A DNA stretch of 43,132 nt, taken from the NCBI GenBank assembly GCA_001770175.1, contig MEQK01000076.1:5836-48967 (forward strand). Reading direction: 5' to 3'. The stretch comes from Bdellovibrionales bacterium RIFOXYD1_FULL_55_31 (GTDB lineage: Bacteria; Bdellovibrionota; UBA1018). The notes under the pieces are model-generated. The model did no database searches. It was not told the DNA's origin and saw only the letters and a program-made list of their open reading frames with translations. Position 1 is the first letter of the stretch; every line of letters begins with the position of its first letter. Shown here one piece after another: positions 1 through 7,920 of this stretch. Position numbers and translations under genes: made by a program.

Positions 1-107
1 AAAAACGCAATCATTTCTTATCGTTTACCCACAAAACAGGCTCTTTTAGCACATGCAGCACAGGTACCGTTTTATGCGTTCTTGTGCGCAAAAATGCGCC
101 TCTATTC
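1..107. repeat. attL-side direct repeat, ungapped match to 42589-42695
   Basis: AAAAACGCAATCATTTCTTATCGTTT... matches 42589 onward over 107 bp with about 11 mismatches, almost all transitions; the first 26 bp are identical. Confidence 0.9.
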
Positions 108-123
108 GGCGAAAATTCGGCGA
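104..123 (+). promoter_or_regulatory. candidate integrase arm-type site (ATTCGGCGA-AA-ATTCGGCGA)
   Basis: 20-bp tandem repeat identical to 42468-42487; each lies about 100 bp from the att core. Confidence 0.55.
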
Positions 124-251
124 CTCTGACAGGCTTTTCTCTTTCGTGGATTGCCTCAGCGGAGTGGGGGGGCGAAACAGCTCTTACCCCACACTCTCGC
201 CGAGAACGAAATAAACACAAAATCATTTTTTCAATCTGTGTTGGGGGGGGC

Positions 252-479
252 ATGAAACTAACGAACAATCTTATCGAGAATGCCGTCCTGCCTCCAGAGG
301 GGTGTGATCTGGCCGAGACCCTTCTCCGGGTAGAGGACTGCCTTATTGACCAGGCCCTCGAGCGCACCGGGCAGAATAAAAATCAAGCCGCGAAGCTCCT
401 TAGCCTGAACCGAACCACGCTTGTCGAAAAGCTCCGCAAGCGCGGGATGATCGTGCCGCGAAACGGCGGTGCCGCGTGA
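252..479 (+). CDS. Fis-type HTH protein (75 aa)
   Basis: ...VEDCLIDQALERTGQNKNQAAKLLSLNRTTLVEKLRKRG resembles the Fis/NtrC C-terminal HTH. Confidence 0.75.
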   Translation: MKLTNNLIENAVLPPEGCDLAETLLRVEDCLIDQALERTGQNKNQAAKLLSLNRTTLVEKLRKRGMIVPRNGGAA

Positions 480-520
480 ACACGTTCGCCGTCCCTGTCC
501 CATGGGGGTCGCATGATTGA
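476..520 (+). CDS. micro-ORF/leader peptide VNTFAVPVPWGSHD
   Basis: GTG start overlaps the upstream TGA, stop overlaps the downstream ATG; peptide resembles MSPGTVPVPWGGCM at 3033. Confidence 0.35.
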   Translation: MNTFAVPVPWGSHD

Positions 521-1100
521 AGCTTTCCCGCTCTGCTGGCCTGCCGGATATCCCAGGACCGTTCATCGGCGTCGGGCGCTATTCAAGGCGTCCATGGCAC
601 CTGCCCGGGACGGAATTCTCCACGAGGTCCGGCTAATGGGGGCCAAGCTTCCGGTAATCTCGAGCAACCTTCCGCTGCGCCGCGACGGGCTGCCCTATGC
701 TGGCCAAGCTGAGCCGCGGGATCCGGGTGTCGCGGTCTATTTTCAATGGAAAGGAAAGTCGCTGGTCCTGGCCTCTGATCGCTGGGATCGAGTCGGAGAT
801 AATTTCCGAGCCATCGAAAAGGCGATTGAAGCTATGCGCGGCCTTGATCGTTGGGGGGTCAGTGAAATGCTCGATCGGGCGTTCAGCGGATTCGCGGCCC
901 TTCCTGAGCCAAGTCGGCCCCGCTCAACGTGTTGGGAGGTGCTTGGTGTTGATCAACGAGACTCTCTCGACGTTATCGAAACGATGTACCGCGCCAAAAC
1001 AAAGCGGGCCCATCCGGATCTCGGCGGTTCACATGACGAAATGGCTCGCCTAAATCGCGCGATCGAAGAGGCGCGCGCGGCGAAGGGCGGTGTTCAGTGA
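513..1100 (+). CDS. J-domain-like protein (C-terminal DnaJ-like domain)
   Basis: CWEVLGVDQRDSLDVIETMYRAKTKRAHPDLGGSHDEMARLNRAIEEAR, HPD motif present. Confidence 0.75.
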   Translation: MIEAFPLCWPAGYPRTVHRRRALFKASMAPARDGILHEVRLMGAKLPVISSNLPLRRDGLPYAGQAEPRDPGVAVYFQWKGKSLVLASDRWDRVGDNFRAIEKAIEAMRGLDRWGVSEMLDRAFSGFAALPEPSRPRSTCWEVLGVDQRDSLDVIETMYRAKTKRAHPDLGGSHDEMARLNRAIEEARAAKGGVQ

Positions 1101-1384
1101 CCCGCATAATTCCTAGGTCCCTATGGGACGAATTGAAGCGGTTCTTGACAGAATCTAAGCTGAGGTCCGCTCGGACGGTGGTTGTTCGCAAGGATCTCGA
1201 GCTTGGCGAACTCTTACCGGGAAAGATTGTGTACCGGAAAGAGTGTCCGCCCAAATATCTGCAAAATTGTCCAGAGTGCGGTCGGGAGCTGAAGGCCGCC
1301 TATCTCGACAACGGTCGGCGCTGGTGTTCCCACTGTCGCTGTTACTGGACTCCGGTTCAAGGGGGTCCGAATGGCCTTCGGTAA
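1097..1384 (+). CDS. zinc-ribbon protein
   Basis: NCPECGRELKAAYLDNGRRWCSHC: CxxC...CxxC; ATGA-type overlap with upstream gene. Confidence 0.6.
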   Translation: MTRIIPRSLWDELKRFLTESKLRSARTVVVRKDLELGELLPGKIVYRKECPPKYLQNCPECGRELKAAYLDNGRRWCSHCRCYWTPVQGGPNGLR

Positions 1385-1835
1385 CAATCCGCTAACTGGT
1401 CGTCCGGGCCCTGCGCCTATGCCGCCAAGGGATGGAGATCGCGAGCAAGCGAGACAGCGAATCAACGTGGAAGTCCGGACCGGACGGAGGCCGCACCCGA
1501 ATGAGGTTCCCTGTGCTGATTGCGGGCACGTTTGGGCGGATGGGGCTCGGCGGCATGAATATCACCACGCGAAAGGTTACGCCCCAGAAAACCACTTGGA
1601 AGTGATTTCGTTATGCACCTGGTGCCACTCGCGGCGGGACAGCCTTAAAGCGTCGCAGACGCATTGTCTTTATGGGCACGAATACACCTCCTCCAATACG
1701 ATCCGAAAAGCCAACGGAACGCGATCTTGTCGGGAGTGTCGGCGCGTTCGGGATAGAAGACGTCGAAAGAAAGTCTCGCTCCCGCTTCTGGATGGGCGGC
1801 AATGGGCAGAGTTTCCGAGGGGTGGTGTGGAATGA
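1371..1835 (+). CDS. HNH-like nuclease/zinc protein
   Basis: CADCGHVW..HEYHHAKGYAPENHLEVISLCTWCHSRRD..CRECRRVRDRRRRKK. Confidence 0.6.
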   Translation: MAFGNNPLTGRPGPAPMPPRDGDREQARQRINVEVRTGRRPHPNEVPCADCGHVWADGARRHEYHHAKGYAPENHLEVISLCTWCHSRRDSLKASQTHCLYGHEYTSSNTIRKANGTRSCRECRRVRDRRRRKKVSLPLLDGRQWAEFPRGGVE

Positions 1836-2038
1836 TGTGGGTTCATCAATCAGATATCGACGAGATTGAGGAATATCTCGAAAAGCTCCAAAGAGCGAAA
1901 GAACTTCAGGATGAGACCGATGAAATCGCGGAACTAGAGAAGAAGGTCGCTCGTCTTCAAAACCATCTCATTGCAGCAGACAAGGAAATCGCCGTGCTTA
2001 AAGCGGAGCTTGCCGCACTCAAGGGCGGTGCAGCATGA
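1832..2038 (+). CDS. small coiled-coil protein
   Basis: EELEKLQRAKELQDETDEIAELEKKVARLQNHLIAADKEIAVLKAELAALKGGAA; overlaps neighbours by ATGA. Confidence 0.6.
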   Translation: MMWVHQSDIDEIEEYLEKLQRAKELQDETDEIAELEKKVARLQNHLIAADKEIAVLKAELAALKGGAA

Positions 2039-3036
2039 CTTGGCGGATTCTTCACGGCGATTGCCTTGACATGCTCAAAACGCTTTCTGACGAGTCGGTA
2101 CATTGCTGCGTTTCATCTCCTCCGTATTGGGGGCTCCGGGACTATGGGGTCGCCGGCCAGATCGGGCTTGAAAAGTCGCCACAGGAATTCACGAAAAAAA
2201 TGGTGCGGGTATTTCGCGAGGTCCGGCGGGTTCTCCGTTCGGATGGGACACTCTGGCTTAATCTTGGGGATGGATATGCGTCCTCCGGCGGAACCGGGCA
2301 TCAAGGGAAACATGGAGATCGTCATAATCGATCGCACACGCAACGGCAGCTCATAGCCGCCGGCGGACTTTTCGGGCTGAAACACAAGGATTTGGTCGGC
2401 ATTCCCTGGATGGTCGCATTTGCACTCCGGGCTGATGGCTGGTATCTGAGAAGCGAGATTATATGGCACAAGCCGAACCCGATGCCGGAATCCGTTTCTG
2501 ATCGGCCGACGAAATCTCACGAGCAGATATTCCTCTTCGCAAAAAGTCGCCGGTACTACTACGACAAAAATGCGATTGCTGAGCCCATTTCTGAAACATC
2601 CCTGGCCCGGTATCGTCGAGCAAAGAAGTACAATATTAAAAAGTATGTCGGCGAGATGGGGCACGACCATGAAAAGATCCTGCTAAACGAGCGGTCTCGC
2701 TGGGTGGCTGCAAGCGACTGGGATGATCGGCACGCGAAGTACGCTGAACGGGCAAAGCCGTTTCGGAACAAGAGGACCGTCTGGTCAGTTTCGGCGCATC
2801 CGTTTCCCGGTGCTCACTTTGCGACGTTTCCACCAAAACTCGTTGAGCCCTGTGTTCTCGCTGGCACTCCTCCGGGAGGATTGGTTCTGGACCCGTTTGC
2901 CGGTGCGGGAACGACGGGCCTTGTCGCCTTGAAACACGGACGTCGCTTTCTCGGTATTGAGTTGAATCCCCAGTACGTTGAGCTCGCGAAGAAACGGATT
3001 GAGAACTCTCCGGTTCAGAACGGCGGTGCCGCATGA
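2035..3036 (+). CDS. DNA methyltransferase, N4-cytosine/N6-adenine class
   Basis: SPPYWGLRDYG catalytic motif and DPFAGAGTTGLVALKHGRRFLGIELNPQY SAM motif. Confidence 0.92.
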   Translation: MTWRILHGDCLDMLKTLSDESVHCCVSSPPYWGLRDYGVAGQIGLEKSPQEFTKKMVRVFREVRRVLRSDGTLWLNLGDGYASSGGTGHQGKHGDRHNRSHTQRQLIAAGGLFGLKHKDLVGIPWMVAFALRADGWYLRSEIIWHKPNPMPESVSDRPTKSHEQIFLFAKSRRYYYDKNAIAEPISETSLARYRRAKKYNIKKYVGEMGHDHEKILLNERSRWVAASDWDDRHAKYAERAKPFRNKRTVWSVSAHPFPGAHFATFPPKLVEPCVLAGTPPGGLVLDPFAGAGTTGLVALKHGRRFLGIELNPQYVELAKKRIENSPVQNGGAA

Positions 3037-3443
3037 GCCCCGGAACCGTCCCGGTCCCGTGGGGGGGCTGTATGAATCCGTGCCCAGGGTGTTCGATCAA
3101 GGATGACGAATTGTCCCGTCTCCGTGCGGACAACATAAAAATGCGTTCGGTAATCAGCGTCATCAAACGCGCAATTCACGAGGTGAAAATTGAAAGCATT
3201 GATGACCTTGGCTCTTTGAATATCGACCAGGCCACCCGGCTCTTGGTTCTTGAGGCTCTTGATAGAACCGGCGGAGATAGGGCTTTGGCCGCGAAACTTC
3301 TCGGAGTCGCCAGGTCAACTCTTTTTGAATTTCTGAAGCGGTACGAGATCAGAGATCGAAGGAGTCGATTACGAGAGCTGAAGCGAGCTCAGTCAGTCGA
3401 AATTGAGTATGTAAAAATGGCTCCGAGAGGGGGTGCCGCATGA
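3033..3443 (+). CDS. Fis-type HTH protein
   Basis: ATRLLVLEALDRTGGDRALAAKLLGVARSTLFEFLKRY. Confidence 0.75.
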   Translation: MSPGTVPVPWGGCMNPCPGCSIKDDELSRLRADNIKMRSVISVIKRAIHEVKIESIDDLGSLNIDQATRLLVLEALDRTGGDRALAAKLLGVARSTLFEFLKRYEIRDRRSRLRELKRAQSVEIEYVKMAPRGGAA

Positions 3444-4135
3444 AAGAGCGTCCGATTCTATTCAGCGGCCCTATGGTCCGCGCCATTCTTAAGGGCAGGA
3501 AGACTCAGACTCGGCGGGTGATGAAGCCGCAGCCCAGGGGGATTTGGGGAAGCGGCGTCGCGATGCCAGGCAATCTTCTCGGAGTTCGGAGCGATGCCTT
3601 CCATGTCCATTGCAACGTCGATGGCGACCACAGGTTCCTGTACTGTCCCTGCGGCCAGCCGGGAGACCGGCTCTGGATTCGGGAGACGTGGAGCCCTGAC
3701 GCAAGGAACGCCTACCCATGCCCCGAGTTCGTATATCGCGCGACAGATCCAGAGTACACGGAGCACGCGAAAGACTGCCGAGAACGCTACGAATCGAAGC
3801 AGACAGCACTCAAGACTCAAGACAAACACGCACCTGAAGGGTGCCTCTGTAGTTTTCGCTGGCACCCATCAATTCATATGCCCCGCCTGGCATCTCGTCT
3901 CACGCTGGAGATCACCGGCGTTCGAGTAGAGCGACTTCAGGAGATCAGTCATGAGGATGCCGTTGCCGAAGGGGTTCACGAGCACGGTCCATTTCCGCTG
4001 AAAGAAAAGCGCATGAGTCTCCATTGCCACGCCTTCGCCGACCTGTGGGACTCGCTCGCGAAGCCGGGCGTGACGTGGGCAGACAATCCGTGGGTCTGGG
4101 TAATCGAGTTCAAACGCATGGGGGCTTCGTGCTGA
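3440..4135 (+). CDS. conserved phage protein, ASCH/morphogenesis-like
   Basis: MKERPILFSGPMVRAILKGRKTQTRRVMKPQ N-terminus typical of a common phage family. Confidence 0.7.
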   Translation: MKERPILFSGPMVRAILKGRKTQTRRVMKPQPRGIWGSGVAMPGNLLGVRSDAFHVHCNVDGDHRFLYCPCGQPGDRLWIRETWSPDARNAYPCPEFVYRATDPEYTEHAKDCRERYESKQTALKTQDKHAPEGCLCSFRWHPSIHMPRLASRLTLEITGVRVERLQEISHEDAVAEGVHEHGPFPLKEKRMSLHCHAFADLWDSLAKPGVTWADNPWVWVIEFKRMGASC

Positions 4136-4893
4136 ATGGCCTGGATTTATTTAGCGGAATCGGAGGGCTTTCACTCAGCCTATCTCCATGGGTATCCCCA
4201 ACCGCTTATTGTGAGGCAGACCCATACTGCCAGGGAGTCCTTCTGTCGCGCATGGCATGCGGGCAGATCCCAAAAGCCCCAATTTGGGACGATGTTAGAA
4301 CCCTCACGGCTGCCGACCTGGATGGAGCGTCCATTGACATTATCTGCGGCGGATTCCCTTGCCAGGACATTAGTATTGCGGGAGCTGGAGCAGGGCTGGG
4401 AGGCAGCAGATCGGGCCTATTTTTCGAAGTCGTTCGGCTGGCTCGCGAGCTTCGACCTAGTTTCCTTTTCTTGGAGAACGTCCCAGCAGTCACTATTCGG
4501 GGGCTCGACAGAATTCTTATGGAGCTCGTTGCGCTGGGGTTCGACTGTCGGTGGACGATTGTATCAGCCGGCGAAATGGGTGCCTGTCATTTGCGAGAGA
4601 GATGGTGGCTTTGTGCCCACGCCAACCGCACGGGATTTCAAAAGCCCTGGGGTTTCGCGGACTCGTCGCACGAACATCGAAGAGCGTCGTGGGATACCGC
4701 TTTCCCTTTGGTTCAAAGAGACGTTTGGAACAAATCTGCATCCGACGTTTGTCGAATGGATGATGGGATATCCCCTAAAACACACCGTCTTAGAGCCTTG
4801 GGTAATGCGGTGGTTCCGCACGCAGCGCGGGAAGCTTTCATGCGTCTGATGGGAATTGGAGAAATCAACGTTCAACGAAAGGTGCGTGCGTAA
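4129..4893 (+). CDS. C5-cytosine DNA methyltransferase
   Basis: GLDLFSGIGGL, GGFPCQDIS, LENVP, RLRALGNAVVP motifs; GTG start overlaps the upstream stop. Confidence 0.92.
   Translation: MLNGLDLFSGIGGLSLSLSPWVSPTAYCEADPYCQGVLLSRMACGQIPKAPIWDDVRTLTAADLDGASIDIICGGFPCQDISIAGAGAGLGGSRSGLFFEVVRLARELRPSFLFLENVPAVTIRGLDRILMELVALGFDCRWTIVSAGEMGACHLRERWWLCAHANRTGFQKPWGFADSSHEHRRASWDTAFPLVQRDVWNKSASDVCRMDDGISPKTHRLRALGNAVVPHAAREAFMRLMGIGEINVQRKVRA
4136..4849 (+). CDS. overlapping-frame protein (WRTSQ...PTPTARD...VEWMMGYP type)
   Basis: 237-aa ORF in a different frame inside the C5-MTase gene; motifs resemble a phage protein family usually found next to such MTases. Confidence 0.65.
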   Translation: MAWIYLAESEGFHSAYLHGYPQPLIVRQTHTARESFCRAWHAGRSQKPQFGTMLEPSRLPTWMERPLTLSAADSLARTLVLRELEQGWEAADRAYFSKSFGWLASFDLVSFSWRTSQQSLFGGSTEFLWSSLRWGSTVGGRLYQPAKWVPVICERDGGFVPTPTARDFKSPGVSRTRRTNIEERRGIPLSLWFKETFGTNLHPTFVEWMMGYPLKHTVLEPWVMRWFRTQRGKLSCV

Positions 4894-5156
4894 TGAGTTC
4901 AGAAGAGATCAAAGAAGCGGTTCGGAAAGAACGCTTCGAAATCGCAGAACTCGTTTCGAGTTTTGGATTTCCGTGGTGGAGCTTCGAAGAGTCCGAGGCG
5001 GCCATGGCTCCTCTTGTTGACGCGATTCGAAGGCGGGACTGCAAGGAGCGTGGACACACTCGCGGCATTCCGACCAATCAGATAACCGGTCGCGAGCTCT
5101 GCCAGCACTGCCATGACGAAATTCACATTGAGCCCTGCCGGGAGCCAGCATGCTGA
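4893..5156 (+). CDS. small zinc-binding protein
   Basis: CKERGHTRG...CQHCHDEIH; overlaps upstream stop (TAATG). Confidence 0.55.
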   Translation: MSSEEIKEAVRKERFEIAELVSSFGFPWWSFEESEAAMAPLVDAIRRRDCKERGHTRGIPTNQITGRELCQHCHDEIHIEPCREPAC

Positions 5157-5314
5157 CGAAGCTCTGTAAAAAATGCGGCGTTGAAAAGCCTCTCGAGCAA
5201 TTCCCGAGAGACCGTCGGTACAAGTTCGGCCGCTTCTGTTGGTGCCTCGAATGTCGTCGACTTTACAACAAAATTGGACTGGCCACGAAGTGGCAACGAA
5301 AGGTGAGTGCATAA
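5150..5314 (+). CDS. 54-aa zinc finger protein
   Basis: MLTKLCKKCGVEKPLEQFPRDRRYKFGRFCWCLECRRLYNKIGLATKWQRKVSA; two CxxC; below the ORF-track size cut-off. Confidence 0.6.
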   Translation: MLTKLCKKCGVEKPLEQFPRDRRYKFGRFCWCLECRRLYNKIGLATKWQRKVSA

Positions 5315-5556
5315 TGGCGTATTCGACATCTGGTGAATGGAATCCGATGCGGAACTATCCGAGAAACGAGAAGTGTCCGTGCGGATCCGGACTGAAATTC
5401 AAGAAGTGTCATCTCCCGAAGATCCCGCTCGCGATCACGAAGGATTACGCCAAGTACTGTAGCGCCTGGCTCGACCGAGCGAAGGCTTCAAATTTCACGC
5501 TGATCTGGAAAGAGCCGGGGGCGGACGTGAAATCGTCTTCCAGTGATCCGCGCTGA
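5314..5556 (+). CDS. SEC-C motif protein
   Basis: EKCPCGSGLKFKKCH. Confidence 0.75.
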   Translation: MAYSTSGEWNPMRNYPRNEKCPCGSGLKFKKCHLPKIPLAITKDYAKYCSAWLDRAKASNFTLIWKEPGADVKSSSSDPR

Positions 5557-5603
5557 GGGTCGTCAAAGAGTGAGTCGGGGCATGGGCGAATGGGGGATTG
5601 GTT

Positions 5604-6230
5604 ATGGCAGCAACGATGATCAAGGAAACGGTTTTTGGGTCTGACGAAGTGGACGAGCTCATGAAGGCGATGGGCTGGAACGAGCGGGAGGCGATCGGTT
5701 GTCTTGCTCTGCTCTGGGCGGGCTCGCAGCGCCGCGGAGTCGAGCGGGCAACCCCGAAGCAGATTGGATACTGGTGTAGGGTTGACGGTGATGAGAGTGT
5801 TGCGAAACTCGTCTCAATCTTGAGTGATGAACTCGTTTCATTCATCAAATCTAACAACGACGGTACTTACACCATTGTTGGAAACTCGAAACACATAGCA
5901 AAAATCGACAACTGGAAAAGCTCTGGAAAAAAGGGCGGCAGAAAAACCCGCGAAAAATGGAAGGGGATGAAAAACCCGCAAAATCAACGACAAGACGCAG
6001 AGCCGAATGCCGTGGCGTTGGGTTCTGTTGACCCCCTAGCAAACGCCACAACCGTTTCTCTTCTTTCCTCTTCTCTTCTCTCCTCTTCTCTTCCTGTCTT
6101 TTCTGGCGAAAATTCGGCGCCAGCACTTCCGAAACAGATCGACCTTCCGCCTGATCCGGATGGTTCGTTCAAGAAGCTCTTGGAGAAGTTCAACGTGTTC
6201 AAACTCAAGGTTGCGGGGCAGACGCCATGA
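5604..6230 (+). CDS. phage replication-type winged-helix protein
   Basis: EVDELMKAMGWNEREAIGCLALLW...KIDNWKSSGKKGGRKTREKW, basic region; position before RusA. Confidence 0.5.
   Translation: MAATMIKETVFGSDEVDELMKAMGWNEREAIGCLALLWAGSQRRGVERATPKQIGYWCRVDGDESVAKLVSILSDELVSFIKSNNDGTYTIVGNSKHIAKIDNWKSSGKKGGRKTREKWKGMKNPQNQRQDAEPNAVALGSVDPLANATTVSLLSSSLLSSSLPVFSGENSAPALPKQIDLPPDPDGSFKKLLEKFNVFKLKVAGQTP
6055..6095 (+). repeat. 41-nt uninterrupted polypyrimidine tract (TTCTC-type)
   Basis: TTTCTCTTCTTTCCTCTTCTCTTCTCTCCTCTTCTCTTCCT inside the replication-type gene. Confidence 0.9.
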
Positions 6231-6436
6231 CTCCGGAAGTGTTCATTCGAGACCTCGCGCCGACATGGGCTGAGTCGATCACATTTGACGAATGGATCGT
6301 CAAAATGATTTCCGAGGGGAAGACCAGCGACGAATCGTTCGAGGCCGCTCTACGCGTTTATGGAAGGGATCGGATTGCGGAGATCTGGCGCAAGCACCAG
6401 GAGAAGACAGCCGGCGAGGGGGGGCGAGCGTCATGA
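6227..6436 (+). CDS. hypothetical protein
   Basis: ATGA overlap with upstream gene. Confidence 0.55.
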   Translation: MTPEVFIRDLAPTWAESITFDEWIVKMISEGKTSDESFEAALRVYGRDRIAEIWRKHQEKTAGEGGRAS

Positions 6437-7011
6437 CGCGTCTGTACACGGCGAAAACGGTGGCGCACCAAAAGACCTGGGAGCGGAAGGACGATCATAT
6501 CGAGGTCACCCTTCCGTGTGGAGCCAAGACCCAGATTGATCTCGATGACGAATGGATTCTCGAAAAATTCCCGAGCTGGGTTAAGACGAAGGGGCATGTC
6601 GCGGTTTCCAGGATAATTACTACCGAGTTTGGGTCAGCCGTGGAGAAATATTATCTCCATCGGCTTGTAACTCGGGCTTCGGTATCTTTTCAGGTCGACC
6701 ATAAGGATCGAAATGGACTGAACAACCGGAAGTCAAATCTGCGCTTTGCCACGAATTCTCAGAATGCTGCAAACACGGTTCGCCACACACGCGCGAAATC
6801 CGGATTTCGGGGTGTATTTTTGGACAGTAGGCGCTCGCTAAAGAAACGGTTTCGGTCATATATCCCCGGCGCCAACCAAAAGCATAAATATCTTGGACAC
6901 TTTGAAACCGCGGAAGAGGCGGCGCGGGCTTACGACAAAGCGGCCAAAGAAAAATGGGGAGAATTCGCGATCTTGAATTTCCCCGACGAGAGCGCCGAGG
7001 TGCAAACATGA
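6433..7011 (+). CDS. HNH homing-type endonuclease with AP2 domain
   Basis: VDHKDRNGLNNRKSNLRFATNSQN and SGFRGVFLD...YLGHFETAEEAARAYDKAAKE. Confidence 0.9.
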   Translation: MTRLYTAKTVAHQKTWERKDDHIEVTLPCGAKTQIDLDDEWILEKFPSWVKTKGHVAVSRIITTEFGSAVEKYYLHRLVTRASVSFQVDHKDRNGLNNRKSNLRFATNSQNAANTVRHTRAKSGFRGVFLDSRRSLKKRFRSYIPGANQKHKYLGHFETAEEAARAYDKAAKEKWGEFAILNFPDESAEVQT

Positions 7012-7352
7012 ACTCCGGGGGGGCTTTCTGGAAGACTGTGAGGGCCGAGGACGCGCTACTTCGATCTTTTTGGAAAAATTTTCCGTGCTGGTCGTGTGGA
7101 CAGCCGCCCGGGAATGATTTCAACCCCGTCGACTATTCGCATGTCCTCACGATTGGCGCCGGCAGGCCTGATGCGTGGTTCAACGGAACTCCTCAATGCA
7201 GGAGATGTCACACAGCGTTTGAAAATAATCGCTTGGAATTCATAGATGCTCACCCGAAATTCTGGAATCGACTCAGGTTGATGGGGTGGAAGATCGAGAT
7301 CTTCGTCGGAAAGCGTCGGCTCTGGCACCCGTACCTCGAGGGGGCTCAATGA
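7008..7352 (+). CDS. HNH-like zinc protein
   Basis: CWSCGQPPGN..DYSHVLTIGAGRPDAWFNGTPQCRRCHTAFEN. Confidence 0.6.
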   Translation: MNSGGAFWKTVRAEDALLRSFWKNFPCWSCGQPPGNDFNPVDYSHVLTIGAGRPDAWFNGTPQCRRCHTAFENNRLEFIDAHPKFWNRLRLMGWKIEIFVGKRRLWHPYLEGAQ

Positions 7353-7531
7353 CCCTGAAGGAAATTAAGATCCGGGCGATCGAGGATGCCCTTATCGCTG
7401 CGAATGGGAACAAGACTCGTGCCGCGCGCGAGCTCGGCGTGTCTATTCGTTGGCTGACAACCTGGGTAAGAGAAAACCCGGAGCTCTGGCGCTTTCGGAA
7501 TAACCGGCCCCGCGCTGGGAGGGCCGCATGA
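7349..7531 (+). CDS. Fis-type HTH protein
   Basis: AIEDALIAANGNKTRAARELGVSIRWLTTWVREN. Confidence 0.7.
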   Translation: MTLKEIKIRAIEDALIAANGNKTRAARELGVSIRWLTTWVRENPELWRFRNNRPRAGRAA

Positions 7532-7920
7532 TTTCCATGGTCCTCCGAGTAGAGCCCGTTGCGTGGGAACGAGTAAAGATCGGGCATTATTGCCAATCAT
7601 ACGTTCCGAGCAAAACTCGAGAATTCAAAGAAGCTTGCGGATATCTGGCACGAAGGCACCGCCCGGAAAGGCTTCTCGATGGGCCCCTGCGCTTAACGGC
7701 TAGGTTTTTTCTTCGCCCGCCGAAGAAACGAAAATTTGATCAGCCCGCGGTCAGGCCAGATCTCGACAACTATATCAAGGCGCTGAAAGACGCGCTGAAT
7801 CTGATCATTTGGACGGACGATTCCAGAGTCTGCCAGTATGGGGATGGAACCGGAAAATACTATGACTTGAGTCCGAATCCGCGGCCTCGAATTGAGCTTT
7901 CAGTCGAGGAGATTTCATGA
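7528..7920 (+). CDS. rusA: RusA-type Holliday junction resolvase
   Basis: RPDLDNYIKALKDALNLIIWTDDSRVCQ. Confidence 0.88.
   Translation: MISMVLRVEPVAWERVKIGHYCQSYVPSKTREFKEACGYLARRHRPERLLDGPLRLTARFFLRPPKKRKFDQPAVRPDLDNYIKALKDALNLIIWTDDSRVCQYGDGTGKYYDLSPNPRPRIELSVEEIS

Noticed and set aside
697-1053. 118-aa ORF inside the J-domain gene
   Set aside because: No motifs; overlapped frame has clear J domain
2113-3166. Long reverse ORFs across the methyltransferase
   Set aside because: Antisense of a well-supported gene
5851-6126. Reverse ORF rich in REEKRREEKR
   Set aside because: Translation of the polypyrimidine tract's complement
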